Of a stretch of 64,000 nt of DNA, positions 8,687-17,233 are shown in pieces. Position numbers and translations under genes: made by a program. The notes below the pieces were generated by a model, which was not told the origin of the DNA, made no database searches, and saw only the letters and a list, made by a program, of their open reading frames with translations. Every line of letters starts with the position of its first letter. The first letter of the stretch is position 1. The stretch comes from Breoghania sp. L-A4. GTDB lineage: Bacteria > Pseudomonadota > Alphaproteobacteria > Rhizobiales > Stappiaceae. The DNA lies in the NCBI RefSeq assembly GCF_003432385.1, contig NZ_CP031841.1, positions 124,001 to 188,000 of the forward strand, in the 5' to 3' direction.

Positions 8687-10510
8687 TCAGGCCGCGGTCT
8701 TCTTGGCACGCGAGGCCTTCTTGCGATCGTTGGGATCCAGGATCGCCTTGCGCAGGCGGATCGACTTGGGCGTCACCTCGACCAGCTCGTCATCGGCGAT
8801 ATAGGACAGCGCCGCCTCGAGGCTGAGCTTCTTCGGCGTGGTCAGCTTGACCGCCTCGTCCTTGCCGGACGCGCGCATGTTGGTGAGCTGCTTGCCCTTG
8901 ATCGGGTTCACTTCCAGATCGTTGCCGCGCGTGTGCTCGCCGACGATCATGCCCTCGTAAACCGTCGTGCCCGGATCGACGATCATCGGGCCGCGGTCTT
9001 CCAGGTTCCACAGGGCGAAGGCCGAGGTCTCGCCGTTGGAATTGGAGATCAGCACGCCGGTGTTGCGGCTGGGAATATCGCCCTTGTAAGGCGCGTATTC
9101 ATGGAACAGACGGTTGAAGATCGCCGTGCCGCGGGTGTCTGAGAGCAGTTCCGACTGATAGCCGATAAGACCGCGCGTCGGCGCGTAGAACACCAGACGG
9201 GTGCGGCCGCCCCCGGACGGGCGCATCTCGATCAGATCGGCCTTGCGCTCGGACAGTTTCTGCACGACGGCGCCGGAGAACTCGTCGTCGACATCGATGA
9301 TGACTTCCTCGATCGGCTCCAGCGTCTTGCCGGCGTCATCGGTCTGGAATACCACGCGCGGACGTCCGACGCAGAGCTCGAAACCCTCGCGGCGCATGTT
9401 CTCGATGAGAATGGCGAGCTGCAATTCGCCGCGGCCTGCCACGACAAAGGCATCCGCATCTGCCGCGTCCTCGATCTTCAGCGCGACGTTGCCCTCGGCT
9501 TCGGCGTGGAGGCGGGCGCGGATGATGCGGCTTTGAACCTTGTCGCCTTCCTTGCCCGAAAGCGGACCGTTGTTGACGCGGAACGTCATCGACAGGGTCG
9601 GCGGATCGATCGGCTGCGCCTTCAGCGGCACGGTGACGTCCATTGCGCACAGCGTGTCGGCGACGGTGGCCGTCTGCATGCCGGCGATGGAAATGATGTC
9701 GCCGGCCTCGGCCGAGTCGACCGGCTCGCGGTCAAGGCCGCGGAACGACAGCACCTTGGAGATGCGGCCGGTCTCGACGGTCTTGCCGTCATAGGACAGC
9801 GCCTTGATCGGCATGTTCGGGATCGCCGTGCCGGAGACGATGCGCCCGGTCAGGATGCGGCCCAGGAACTGGTTCGCCTGGATCGTCGTCACCAGCATGC
9901 GGAATGAGCCTTCCTCGGCGGCCGGAGGCGCGACGCGGTCGAGCACCATGTCGAAGAGAGCGTCCATCGACGGTACGGCGGGAGCTTGCGTTTCCGTCGA
10001 CATCCAGCCCTGCTTGGCCGAGCCGTAGAGAACCGGGAAATCGAGCTGCTCCTCGTTGGCGTCGAGATTGGCGAATAGATCGAAGATCTCGTCGAGCACT
10101 TCGTCGGCGCGCTGGTCGGACTTGTCGATCTTGTTGATGGCGACGATCGGCTTCAGGCCCAGCTTCAGCGCCTTGCCGAGCACGAATTTGGTCTGCGGCA
10201 TCGGGCCCTCGGAGGCGTCGACAAGGATGATCACGCCGTCGACCATGTGCAGGATGCGCTCAACCTCGCCGCCGAAGTCGGCGTGGCCCGGGGTATCGAC
10301 GATGTTGATGCGGGTGTCCTTCCACAACAGCGACGTCACCTTGGCGAGAATGGTAATGCCTCGCTCACGCTCCAAATCGTTGCTGTCCATCATCCGCTCT
10401 TCCGTGTGCTGGTTTTCGCGGAAGGAGCCGGACTGCTTCAGCAGGACGTCGATGAGAGTCGTCTTGCCGTGATCGACGTGGGCGATGATGGCGATATTGC
10501 GGAGTTTCAT
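8687..10510 (-). CDS. typA: Translational GTPase TypA/BipA
   Basis: This 607-aa ribosome-binding GTPase of the EF-G-like family acts in ribosome assembly and stress adaptation. The P-loop AHVDHGKTTL is at residues 10-19, DTPGHADF is G3 and NKID is G4. The TypA-specific C-terminal domain is present (IGYQSELLSDTRGTAIFNRLFHEY), with a basic tail (KKASRAKKTAA). Length matches the family. Expression appears to start from a near-consensus promoter at 10571-10599 and to pass through a terminator-like hairpin in the leader. Confidence 0.97.
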   Translation of the reverse strand: MKLRNIAIIAHVDHGKTTLIDVLLKQSGSFRENQHTEERMMDSNDLERERGITILAKVTSLLWKDTRINIVDTPGHADFGGEVERILHMVDGVIILVDASEGPMPQTKFVLGKALKLGLKPIVAINKIDKSDQRADEVLDEIFDLFANLDANEEQLDFPVLYGSAKQGWMSTETQAPAVPSMDALFDMVLDRVAPPAAEEGSFRMLVTTIQANQFLGRILTGRIVSGTAIPNMPIKALSYDGKTVETGRISKVLSFRGLDREPVDSAEAGDIISIAGMQTATVADTLCAMDVTVPLKAQPIDPPTLSMTFRVNNGPLSGKEGDKVQSRIIRARLHAEAEGNVALKIEDAADADAFVVAGRGELQLAILIENMRREGFELCVGRPRVVFQTDDAGKTLEPIEEVIIDVDDEFSGAVVQKLSERKADLIEMRPSGGGRTRLVFYAPTRGLIGYQSELLSDTRGTAIFNRLFHEYAPYKGDIPSRNTGVLISNSNGETSAFALWNLEDRGPMIVDPGTTVYEGMIVGEHTRGNDLEVNPIKGKQLTNMRASGKDEAVKLTTPKKLSLEAALSYIADDELVEVTPKSIRLRKAILDPNDRKKASRAKKTAA

Positions 10511-10522
10511 GAGAACCGATCC

Positions 10523-10556
10523 AAAAAAGACACCGCGGGCCTTGGGGACCCGCGGT
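10523..10556 (-). promoter_or_regulatory. Terminator-like hairpin in the typA leader
   Basis: On the minus strand ACCGCGGG and CCCGCGGT form an 8-bp GC-rich stem with a 9-base loop. After two bases comes a run of six T, ending about 12 bases before the typA ATG. This has the form of an intrinsic terminator inside the transcribed leader. Confidence 0.6.
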
Positions 10557-10570
10557 TGAATTGCGCGCTT

Positions 10571-10599
10571 TATATAGTGCGAACGTTACAATTGTGCAA
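10571..10599 (-). promoter_or_regulatory. typA: Sigma70-type promoter of typA
   Basis: On the minus strand a -35 TTGCAC (10599-10594) is separated by 17 bases from a -10 TATATA (10576-10571). This would start transcription near 10564 and give a leader of about 54 bases. Confidence 0.75.
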
Positions 10600-10623
10600 T
10601 GCAGCTAATTTCCCTACGTCGCC

Positions 10624-10652
10624 TTGACAGTTCCGAAACGTGCGCGATAGTT
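10624..10652 (+). promoter_or_regulatory. Promoter of the marR-efflux operon
   Basis: A consensus -35 TTGACA (10624-10629) is followed after 16-17 bases by GATAGT/ATAGTT (10646-10652). It is divergent from the typA promoter 25 bases away. Confidence 0.7.
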
Positions 10653-10669
10653 AATAAGGAGACCTTATT
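10653..10669. promoter_or_regulatory. Putative MarR operator palindrome
   Basis: AATAAGG, AGA and CCTTATT form a perfect 7-bp inverted repeat around 3 bases. It starts directly after the -10 element and covers the likely start point of the marR transcript, the position expected for autorepression by the MarR protein encoded next to it. Confidence 0.65.
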
Positions 10670-10682
10670 TTATGGGGATCTG

Positions 10683-11174
10683 ATGAAATCCATGACGAAA
10701 GACCGCTCCATCGGCTTCCTGATCGGAGACGTCTCCCGGATGATGCGCCGGGAGTTCGAGACCGTGCTGAGCAAGGCCGGCACCGGCCGGACCATCGGCG
10801 AGGCGCGCACGCTCGCCTTCGTGCGCCGTTTTCCAGGGCTCCGGCAGACCGCGCTGGCCGAGCGTCTCGGTGTCGAGCCGATGACGCTTGTGGGTTATCT
10901 TGACCCGCTTGAATCCGCCGGCCTGATCGAGCGCCGCCCCGACCGCAGTGACCGCCGCGCCAAGCTCGTCTTTCTGACCGATGCGGCGAGCCCGGTGATG
11001 ACCCGTATCGACGGCGCGATCATCGCCGTGCGTAACCGGGCGCTCGCCGGCTTCGCGCCCGAGGACGTGGAGCGGGCCTATCAGTTGCTTGAGACCATCC
11101 AGGGCAATTTGCAGGCGGACGCCTGCGCGACCGACGATGCCGAGAACCAGAATTCCAGGGAAAGCGCTGCATGA
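10683..11174 (+). CDS. MarR-family transcriptional regulator
   Basis: A 163-aa winged-helix regulator. The MarR core is visible: RQTALAERLGVEPMTLVGYLDPLESAGLIERRPDRSDRRAK (about residues 60-102), including the wing motif DRSDRRAK. I chose the ATG at 10683 (MKSMTKDRSIGFLIGD), with GGGGA upstream; ATG 10695 is also possible. Its stop overlaps the start of the MFS exporter (ATGA), so the two are translationally coupled. The palindrome in its promoter suggests it represses its own operon and responds to an unknown small molecule that the exporter may remove. Confidence 0.9.
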   Translation: MKSMTKDRSIGFLIGDVSRMMRREFETVLSKAGTGRTIGEARTLAFVRRFPGLRQTALAERLGVEPMTLVGYLDPLESAGLIERRPDRSDRRAKLVFLTDAASPVMTRIDGAIIAVRNRALAGFAPEDVERAYQLLETIQGNLQADACATDDAENQNSRESAA

Positions 11175-12397
11175 CGGGAATACTCACGCCGCTGATGAGC
11201 CACAGGCGTACGTCGATCATCGGAGCGGCGCTTGTCGCGATCGGACCCATCACAATGGCGCTCTACACCCCCGCCATGCCGGTGCTGGCCGATGTGTTCG
11301 GCACCTCGGTGTCAATGATCAAGCTGACGCTGACGGCTTATTTCCTGGGCTTCGCGGTCACCCAGCTCGTCTGCGGTCCGCTGTCGGACGCGTTTGGCCG
11401 CAGGCCGGTGACCCTGGCCTTCCTGACGCTGTATCTGATCGCCAGCGCATTGGCCGCTTTCGCGCCAACCATCGAATGGATGCTCGCGGCGCGCGGGTTG
11501 CAGGGGGTGGGCGCGGCCGTCGGCATTGCCGTCTCCCGCGCCATCGTGCGCGATCAGTACACCGGCCAGACCTCGGCGCGAATCATGAACACCATCGCCA
11601 TGATGCTGGCGCTGGGCCCGGCCCTGTCGCCGACCATCGGCGGGTTGACGCTGGAACTGTTCGGCTGGCGCGAGATCTTCCTGTTCATGATCCTCTATGG
11701 CGTCGTGCTGGCCGCGGCGGTCATCTTCTGGCTGCCGGAGACCAACGTGCATATCGATCGCGGGCGTATTCGTCCCTCGCGGCTGATCACAAACTACACC
11801 ATCGTCCTGCAGGACCCGCGCTTCCTGCGGCCGACGCTGCTCGTCGGCTGCACGCTGGGCTCCATCTATTCGATGGCGACCATCATTCCCTTCGTCATCA
11901 TCGATCATGTGGGCCTGTCTCCGGCGCAATTCGGCTTCGGCATGATGATCCAGTCCGCGTCGTTCATAACCGGCACCATCGTGACTGCGCGGTTGCTGGC
12001 GAAACTGGACGCGCAGCGGCTGATGCCGATCGGCGTGGCCGGCATGCTGCTGGCGGCGTGCGCCACGGCGGTGCTGCTCGGCGGATGGGAGCCCACATTC
12101 CTCAGTGTCATGGGACCGATCGGCATGTTCGCCTTCTCCCTGGCGCTGGTGCTCCCGTTCTGCACCACCTCGGCTCTGGAATCCTTTCCGACCATGGCGG
12201 GCGCGGCGTCGGCGCTGATGGGCTTCATCCAGTTCGGCGGCGGCTTCCTGGGCTCTATGGCGGCTGCGGCCGTCGGCAATCCCGTGCTCGCCATGGCGAC
12301 CGTCATTCCCGCGATGCAGGTTCTCGGCGTCGCGATCTATTTTGGTCTCGGTGTGAAGGCGCGCCGCGCGGCTGCAGCGGCGGCGCTCGTGCGCTGA
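11171..12397 (+). CDS. Bcr/CflA-family drug-resistance MFS transporter
   Basis: The 408-aa inner-membrane protein has the 12-helix pattern of the Bcr/CflA branch of the major facilitator superfamily, which exports drugs such as bicyclomycin, chloramphenicol or florfenicol. The MFS signature between helices 2 and 3 is visible (GPLSDAFGRRPVTL, about residues 70-85), as is the motif-B-like RGLQGVGAAVGIAVSRAIVRD. It overlaps the preceding marR gene by 4 bases. The substrate cannot be read from the sequence. Confidence 0.9.
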   Translation: MTGILTPLMSHRRTSIIGAALVAIGPITMALYTPAMPVLADVFGTSVSMIKLTLTAYFLGFAVTQLVCGPLSDAFGRRPVTLAFLTLYLIASALAAFAPTIEWMLAARGLQGVGAAVGIAVSRAIVRDQYTGQTSARIMNTIAMMLALGPALSPTIGGLTLELFGWREIFLFMILYGVVLAAAVIFWLPETNVHIDRGRIRPSRLITNYTIVLQDPRFLRPTLLVGCTLGSIYSMATIIPFVIIDHVGLSPAQFGFGMMIQSASFITGTIVTARLLAKLDAQRLMPIGVAGMLLAACATAVLLGGWEPTFLSVMGPIGMFAFSLALVLPFCTTSALESFPTMAGAASALMGFIQFGGGFLGSMAAAAVGNPVLAMATVIPAMQVLGVAIYFGLGVKARRAAAAAALVR

Positions 12398-12421
12398 GCA
12401 GCACGCGCCCGATGCGAAGTG

Positions 12422-12450
12422 AAAAAGGCGGAGCGCTTGCGCGCTCCGCC
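12422..12450 (-). terminator. Rho-independent terminator, minus strand
   Basis: GGCGGAGCGC (12427-12436) pairs with GCGCTCCGCC (12441-12450) around a TTGC loop. On the minus strand the stem is followed by TTTTT, so it would stop transcription from phoD. On the plus strand it lies 29 bases after the exporter stop but lacks a T-run. Confidence 0.75.
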
Positions 12451-12485
12451 CTGAGCTTGATGACAAGACTCATACCCCTCGATCG

Positions 12486-12559
12486 TCATCCTCGGCCTTG
12501 TGCCGAGGATCCATGTTTTCAATGAGTTATAGATGGCCGGGACACGCCCGGCCATGACG
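12486..12559. repeat. Pair of palindromic repeats (convergent gap)
   Basis: ATCCTCGGC (12488-12496) with GCCGAGGAT (12502-12510), and ATGGCCGGG (12533-12541) with CCCGGCCAT (12547-12555), form two perfect 9-bp hairpins. They sit between the convergent exporter and phoD genes. A related form (ATCCTCGG..CCGAGGAT) recurs near 60390-60410. Confidence 0.75.
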
Positions 12560-12577
12560 AGGGAGGGATCTTTCGGC

Positions 12578-14161
12578 TCAGCCGCGGCGCACTGGATCCA
12601 GCGTCACGGTGAACAGCTCCGCGTCGTCGCGGTCCATCAGCCGCACCGTGAGCTGCTCGCTGGCGCCGTCGATGTCGACCAGGCCGAAGAACTGCAGACC
12701 CATGGAGGGGGGCAGGTTGGCGCCCTGCTCCTCGGTCGGCGCCTTGACGTATTTCAGCTCCGGGCCAAACGTCATGTCGAGATCGTTGGGGCCGAAGGTG
12801 CCCGCGTGCAGCGGGCCGGAGACGAATTCCCAGAACGGCTTGAAGTCCTGGAACTGCGCCTTGTCCGGGTTGTAGTAATGCGCCGCCGTGTAATGTACGT
12901 CCGCCGTCAGCCACACGATGTTGTCGATATCCGCGCTCTTGATGAAGCGCAGCAGGTCGGCGAATTCCAGTTCGCGGCCCTTGGCCGGACCGTTGTCGCC
13001 GTTCGCCACCGCTTCGGACCACTTCTGGTCCTGCCATTTGTCCCAGACCACCAGCCCGATCGGCATGTCGCAGGCAATGACCTTCCAGGTGGCGCGCGAG
13101 TTGACGAGTTCGCGCTTCAGCCACGCCATCTGCTCGGCGCCCAGGATGCGCGAGGCGTTGGTGATTTCGTCTTCCATGTTGTCGCCGTTCGCGCCGCGGT
13201 AGCTGCGCAGATCGAGGAAGAACACATCGACCAGCGGCCCGTAGGGGATCTTGCGGTAGACCCGGCCCGGCTCGGCCGGGGCGTAGGAGATCGGCGTCAT
13301 CTCGTGGAAGGAGCGCGCGGCGCGGGCAGCCAGAAGCTGCACGTTCTTCTCGGTGTAGCGCTCGTCGTCGGACAGGTTCTTGGCCGCCGACCAGTTGTTG
13401 ACCACCTCATGGTCGTCCCACTGGAAGAACGTCGGCACGGTGGCGTTGAACGCGCGCACGTTGTCGTCCATCAGGTTGTATTTCCACTGGCCGCGGTATT
13501 CCTCCAGCGTCTCGGCGACCTTGGATTTCTCTTCCGTGAGGATATTGGTCCAGGTGGTGCCGTCCTTCAGTTCCACGCTCTCCTTCAGCGGACCGTCGGC
13601 ATAGATGGTGTCGCCGGAGTGGATGAAGAAGTCGGGATCGTGCTTGGCCATGGTGGCGTAGGTCTTCATGCCGCCGCTGGCCTTGTCGATGCCCCAGCCC
13701 TGGCCGGCGGTGTCGCCGGACCAGGCGAAGCGGACCGAGCGGCGCGAGGCGGGCGCCGTACGGAAGCGGCCCACGGAGGGTTCCGACACCGCATTGGCGT
13801 CGTTCAGGTCGGCCATGGTGATCCGGTAGAAGATCTCCTGGTCCGACGGCAGGTTCTCGAGCAGCCGCTTGGCGGTGAAATCGCTGCCGGGCAGCACATT
13901 GAGCGGCGCGAGGCGGGTTGCGTTGGCGAAGCTCTCGGTGGTCGAGACATCGACCAGCATCCGCGCCGGCCGGTCGGCGCGCGACCAGATCATGCCCGAC
14001 GACGTGCTGACGTCGCCCGACTGCAGGCCGTGGGTGATCACGGGACGGGTGGCGGCGCGGCTGATGGCGGGCATCGCGAGACCGGCGACGCCGGTCATGC
14101 TTGCGGTAACCAGGCCGGTTGCGGCGGAGGATTTCAGAAACGAACGGCGGGACAGGCGCAT
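12578..14161 (-). CDS. phoD: Tat-exported alkaline phosphatase PhoD
   Basis: The 527-aa Ca/Fe-dependent phosphodiesterase/phosphomonoesterase is exported folded by the Tat system. The start at 14161 (MRLSRRSFLKSSAA) has GGGAGA upstream and brings the Tat motif SRRSFLK to residues 4-10, before a hydrophobic stretch and AISRA cleavage region. The PhoD N-terminal domain (HGLQSGDVSTSSGMIWSRAD) and the metallophosphatase motifs SGDTIYADG and WDDHEVVNNW are intact. It stands alone, divergent from folP. Induction by phosphate limitation would be usual, but no pho box was recognised. Confidence 0.94.
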   Translation of the reverse strand: MRLSRRSFLKSSAATGLVTASMTGVAGLAMPAISRAATRPVITHGLQSGDVSTSSGMIWSRADRPARMLVDVSTTESFANATRLAPLNVLPGSDFTAKRLLENLPSDQEIFYRITMADLNDANAVSEPSVGRFRTAPASRRSVRFAWSGDTAGQGWGIDKASGGMKTYATMAKHDPDFFIHSGDTIYADGPLKESVELKDGTTWTNILTEEKSKVAETLEEYRGQWKYNLMDDNVRAFNATVPTFFQWDDHEVVNNWSAAKNLSDDERYTEKNVQLLAARAARSFHEMTPISYAPAEPGRVYRKIPYGPLVDVFFLDLRSYRGANGDNMEDEITNASRILGAEQMAWLKRELVNSRATWKVIACDMPIGLVVWDKWQDQKWSEAVANGDNGPAKGRELEFADLLRFIKSADIDNIVWLTADVHYTAAHYYNPDKAQFQDFKPFWEFVSGPLHAGTFGPNDLDMTFGPELKYVKAPTEEQGANLPPSMGLQFFGLVDIDGASEQLTVRLMDRDDAELFTVTLDPVRRG

Positions 14162-14448
14162 GAATGGAGTCTCCCTCTCCGGGACTTGACAGAAATGGCG
14201 ATGAGCCTTGGCGAGGTCGCCACCCTGCCGTGCCTCCATGACATTCGTGCTTCACGAAAATGACAGTCGCGGGAATTTTTGATGACGGTGCAACAGTCCT
14301 TCGCCCTTGACCGGACGGGCCATTCCGGCGCATCACCGAGCTGCCGGCGGCGGGTCCTTCGCCGCCAAGGCGGGCGTCGCGCCCCGGCCGGCGTGTGTGC
14401 GTTTGTGTGGTTCGCTCTGGACGCACGGTGATCTGGGACTGCCTCACC

Positions 14449-15285
14449 ATGACCCGCATTCTTTCCCTTGGCCCGCTGCACCATGCGCTCGGCACGCGCA
14501 CGCTGGTGATGGGCATCCTCAACGTCACGCCGGACTCGTTTTCCGACGGCGGGTTGCATGACGCGCCCGAACGCGCGCTGCGCCATGCCCGGGCGATGAT
14601 CGAGGAAGGCGCGGATATCATCGATGTCGGCGGCGAGAGCACGCGGCCCGGCGCCACGGAAGTGGCCGCGCAGGAAGAGTGCGACCGCGTGCTGCCGGTG
14701 CTCGATCTGCTGGCGCCGCTGGGCGCGGTGGTTTCCATCGACACCTACAAGGCCGATGTGGCCGCCGCCGCGTTGGCCCGTGGCGCGCATGTGGTCAACG
14801 ACGTCTGCGGATTGCAGCGCGATCCCGGCATGGCCGATGTGGTGGCGCAAGCCGGGGTGCCGGTCGTCGTCATGCATGTGCGGCGTGAGGTCGATCCGGA
14901 GATCGATATCGTCGATGACATCCACCGCTCCTTCGAGCGCAGCCTCGAGATCGCCTCGGCGGCGGGAATTCCCTCCGAGCGGGTGATCCTCGATCCGGGC
15001 CTCGGCTTCGGCAAGACCATGGCGCAGAACCACGTGATCCTGCGCGAGTTCAAAGCCTTCAGGCGGCACGGCTGCGCGCTCTTCGCCGGCGCCTCGCGCA
15101 AGCGGTTTATCGGCGCGCTGACGGGACGCGCGGACGCGGAGGACCGCATGGCGGGATCGCTGGCGGCGCATGTGCTGGCGGTGGCCGGCGGCGCGGACAT
15201 TGTTCGCGTGCACGACGTTCGCGAACATGTCGACGCGGTGCGCGTCGCGGATGCGGTCGTGCGCGGCACGGGAGATCAGCAGTGA
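14449..15285 (+). CDS. folP: Dihydropteroate synthase
   Basis: This 278-aa folate-pathway enzyme condenses 6-hydroxymethyl-7,8-dihydropterin diphosphate with p-aminobenzoate and is the target of sulfonamides. MGILNVTPDSFSDGG near the N-terminus and DVGGESTRPGA (about 57-67) are the two pterin-phosphate signatures. DPGLGFGKT and ASRKRFIG are also present. The ATG at 14449 is chosen because the conserved N-terminus starts there. It overlaps folK (GTGA). Confidence 0.95.
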   Translation: MTRILSLGPLHHALGTRTLVMGILNVTPDSFSDGGLHDAPERALRHARAMIEEGADIIDVGGESTRPGATEVAAQEECDRVLPVLDLLAPLGAVVSIDTYKADVAAAALARGAHVVNDVCGLQRDPGMADVVAQAGVPVVVMHVRREVDPEIDIVDDIHRSFERSLEIASAAGIPSERVILDPGLGFGKTMAQNHVILREFKAFRRHGCALFAGASRKRFIGALTGRADAEDRMAGSLAAHVLAVAGGADIVRVHDVREHVDAVRVADAVVRGTGDQQ

Positions 15286-15782
15286 GTGACGACACGCAGC
15301 CGATGCGCGCGGCCCTGGGCTTCGGCTCCAACATCGGCGACAAGCAGGCCTATCTGGAAGACGCCATCGCGCGGATTGATGCGACGCCGGAGATCACGCT
15401 CATCGCGCGGTCTTCTCTCTACCGCACCGAGCCGTGGGGCATCACGGACCAGGACTGGTTCCTCAACGCCTGCGCGTTGGTCGAAACGACCTTGTCCGCA
15501 TCCGCGCTCCTGGCGCGCTGCCTCGAAGTCGAGCAGGAACTCGGACGGGTGCGCGATGTGCGCTGGGGCCCGCGCAAGATTGACATCGACGTGCTGGTCT
15601 TCGGCGACGCGCGGATCGACGCCGACGGACTGACGATCCCGCACCCGCGCATCCACGAGCGCGCCTTCGTTCTGGTGCCGCTCGCCGAAATCTGGCCCGG
15701 CGCGCCGGTTGGCGCGGGTCTGACGGCGGCCGGCGCGCTTAAAGACTGCCCGGACGTGGACGGCGTGACGCGGATCAGTTGA
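15282..15782 (+). CDS. folK: HPPK, hydroxymethyldihydropterin pyrophosphokinase
   Basis: The 166-aa kinase transfers pyrophosphate from ATP to 6-hydroxymethyl-7,8-dihydropterin, the step before FolP. It begins at a GTG overlapping the folP stop. The motifs GFGSNIGDK, LYRTEPWG, NACALVET, LGRVRDVRWGPRKIDIDVL and HPRIHERAFVL are all present. FolB, often found between folP and folK in this order, is absent here. Its 3' end overlaps the convergent tspO gene by 8 bases. Confidence 0.95.
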   Translation: MSDDTQPMRAALGFGSNIGDKQAYLEDAIARIDATPEITLIARSSLYRTEPWGITDQDWFLNACALVETTLSASALLARCLEVEQELGRVRDVRWGPRKIDIDVLVFGDARIDADGLTIPHPRIHERAFVLVPLAEIWPGAPVGAGLTAAGALKDCPDVDGVTRIS

Positions 15783-16248
15783 GAAACAGCAGTCCGGCAT
15801 TCAACGCCGTGGCGAACGCCACCCAGGCGGCATAGGGCACGAACAGCGCCGCCGCCAGCCGGTCGACGGGTGCGCCGCGGCCGATGAACGCCACGATCGC
15901 CAGCAGCAGCGCGATGATGATCGCCAGTCCGGTTGCCAGCGAGTGCACCGTGAACACCACCGGACTCCAGCTCAGGTTCAACGCCATTTGCGCCGCCCAG
16001 GCGGCCATGGCGGCGCCCGCGCCCGGTGTTTCCGCCGCCCGCGCCCGCCAGATGCGCCAGCCGGCGATGCCGATCAGCACGTAAAGGATCGTCCACGCCG
16101 GGGCGAAGAGCCAGTCCGGCGGCGTAAACGCCGGTTTTTCAAGCCCCGCATACCAGGCGCCGGGAAGATTGGTGGCGCCGATGAACAGGCCGCCGCCAAG
16201 GGAGAGTACGAGAAAAAAGGCAAGCGACAGCCAGTCGCGTTTGGTCAT
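15775..16248 (-). CDS. tspO: TspO/MBR-family membrane protein
   Basis: The 157-aa protein has five predicted membrane helices and the TspO pattern GATNLPGAWYAGLEKPAFTPPDWLFAPAWTILY at residues 25-57, then a Trp-rich second half (AQMALNLSWSPVVF). TspO proteins bind tetrapyrroles and regulate porphyrin-related traits or stress responses in alphaproteobacteria. It is convergent with folK and may be cotranscribed with the ferredoxin-like gene upstream (57 bases). Confidence 0.93.
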   Translation of the reverse strand: MTKRDWLSLAFFLVLSLGGGLFIGATNLPGAWYAGLEKPAFTPPDWLFAPAWTILYVLIGIAGWRIWRARAAETPGAGAAMAAWAAQMALNLSWSPVVFTVHSLATGLAIIIALLLAIVAFIGRGAPVDRLAAALFVPYAAWVAFATALNAGLLFLN

Positions 16249-16305
16249 GAGAGGTCCACCTGGTTCGGATTTGCGAGGAATCGGATGTGCCCGGACACCC
16301 TGCGG

Positions 16306-17034
16306 TCATCGGAAGAGTTCCACAAAGCTGCGCATGTGATGGCGCGCCTGCTCCGGGGTTTGCGTGAACTCCGCGCCATGCGGACAGGCGAGGCGCGCCA
16401 TGCAGCCGAGGATACAGCCCGCGTCTCCCGCATGATCGCGCATGAGGCGGGCATGGCACAGGGGCACGTCATAGGCGGTCGGCGTCAGCGCGCCGGCGGG
16501 GCAGGCCGCGATGCAGGGTTTTTCCGTGCAGCTCTCGCATGGCCCGGCGACCCCGTTCATCCTGAAGGTCCCGAAGCGTTCGGTTGAGACGAAGGCCGCG
16601 CGAAACGCCGCCCACGGGCCATAGATCTCATGCGCCAGCACGCCCATGGGCGCGCGCGAGAACCCGCCGGCGCGCAGCGCCCAGCCCTGGAACGGGTGAT
16701 AGGGCGGGCCGTCAAAGGGGAACAGCGGGGTAAATCCGAAGTGGGCGGCAATGGCGCTCAGCACGCGCCGGGTGAAGCGGTCGAGCGGATTACCGGCGCC
16801 GTCCGCGTATTCCGGCGACGCGGAAAAGCGCTGCCAAAGGGCGGGTCCCGCATTGCCGATCAGCAGCAGGGTCCGCGCCGGCGCACCGCCTTGGGCGGGG
16901 ACGGAATCATCCGCGCGCGGATGAAAGCCCCCGAGTGCGAGAAATCCCGCCCCGGCGAGCCGTTTGGAAAGCCGTGTCGCGTCACTCAGGTGCATGGCCG
17001 CCATTTGCTTTTTCTGTTTTTCATGTGTGTCCAT
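16306..17034 (-). CDS. 4Fe-4S ferredoxin-like protein
   Basis: A 242-aa protein if started at the ATG at 17034; ATG 16995 is equally possible and neither has a convincing ribosome site. The C-terminal part holds two cysteine clusters, CESCTEKPCIAACPAGAL and, about 30 residues on, CILGCMARLACPHG, which could bind one or two Fe-S clusters. The N-terminal 140 residues (GNAGPALWQRF, HPFQGWALRA) resemble proteins distantly related to the QueG/MMACHC group, but I cannot assign a substrate. An in-frame extension to 17256 crosses the divergent gene's start and is probably not coding. Confidence 0.7.
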   Translation of the reverse strand: MDTHEKQKKQMAAMHLSDATRLSKRLAGAGFLALGGFHPRADDSVPAQGGAPARTLLLIGNAGPALWQRFSASPEYADGAGNPLDRFTRRVLSAIAAHFGFTPLFPFDGPPYHPFQGWALRAGGFSRAPMGVLAHEIYGPWAAFRAAFVSTERFGTFRMNGVAGPCESCTEKPCIAACPAGALTPTAYDVPLCHARLMRDHAGDAGCILGCMARLACPHGAEFTQTPEQARHHMRSFVELFR

Positions 17035-17233
17035 GCGCGCGGCGGGACCGCGCATCTGTCTGCTGGTCATGCAATTATCTGAAAAGCGTGTTGCCTCGGC
17101 CACAGCCTGCCAGCAAATGACCATATGGCAAAGCCGTCGCGGCGATTCCGTACCTGCACGGTTGCACAACACGGTCCTCTTGGGGAATATGGCGCCAATG
17201 AGATGAAATCGTCCGAAAGGCGTCACGCGAATC

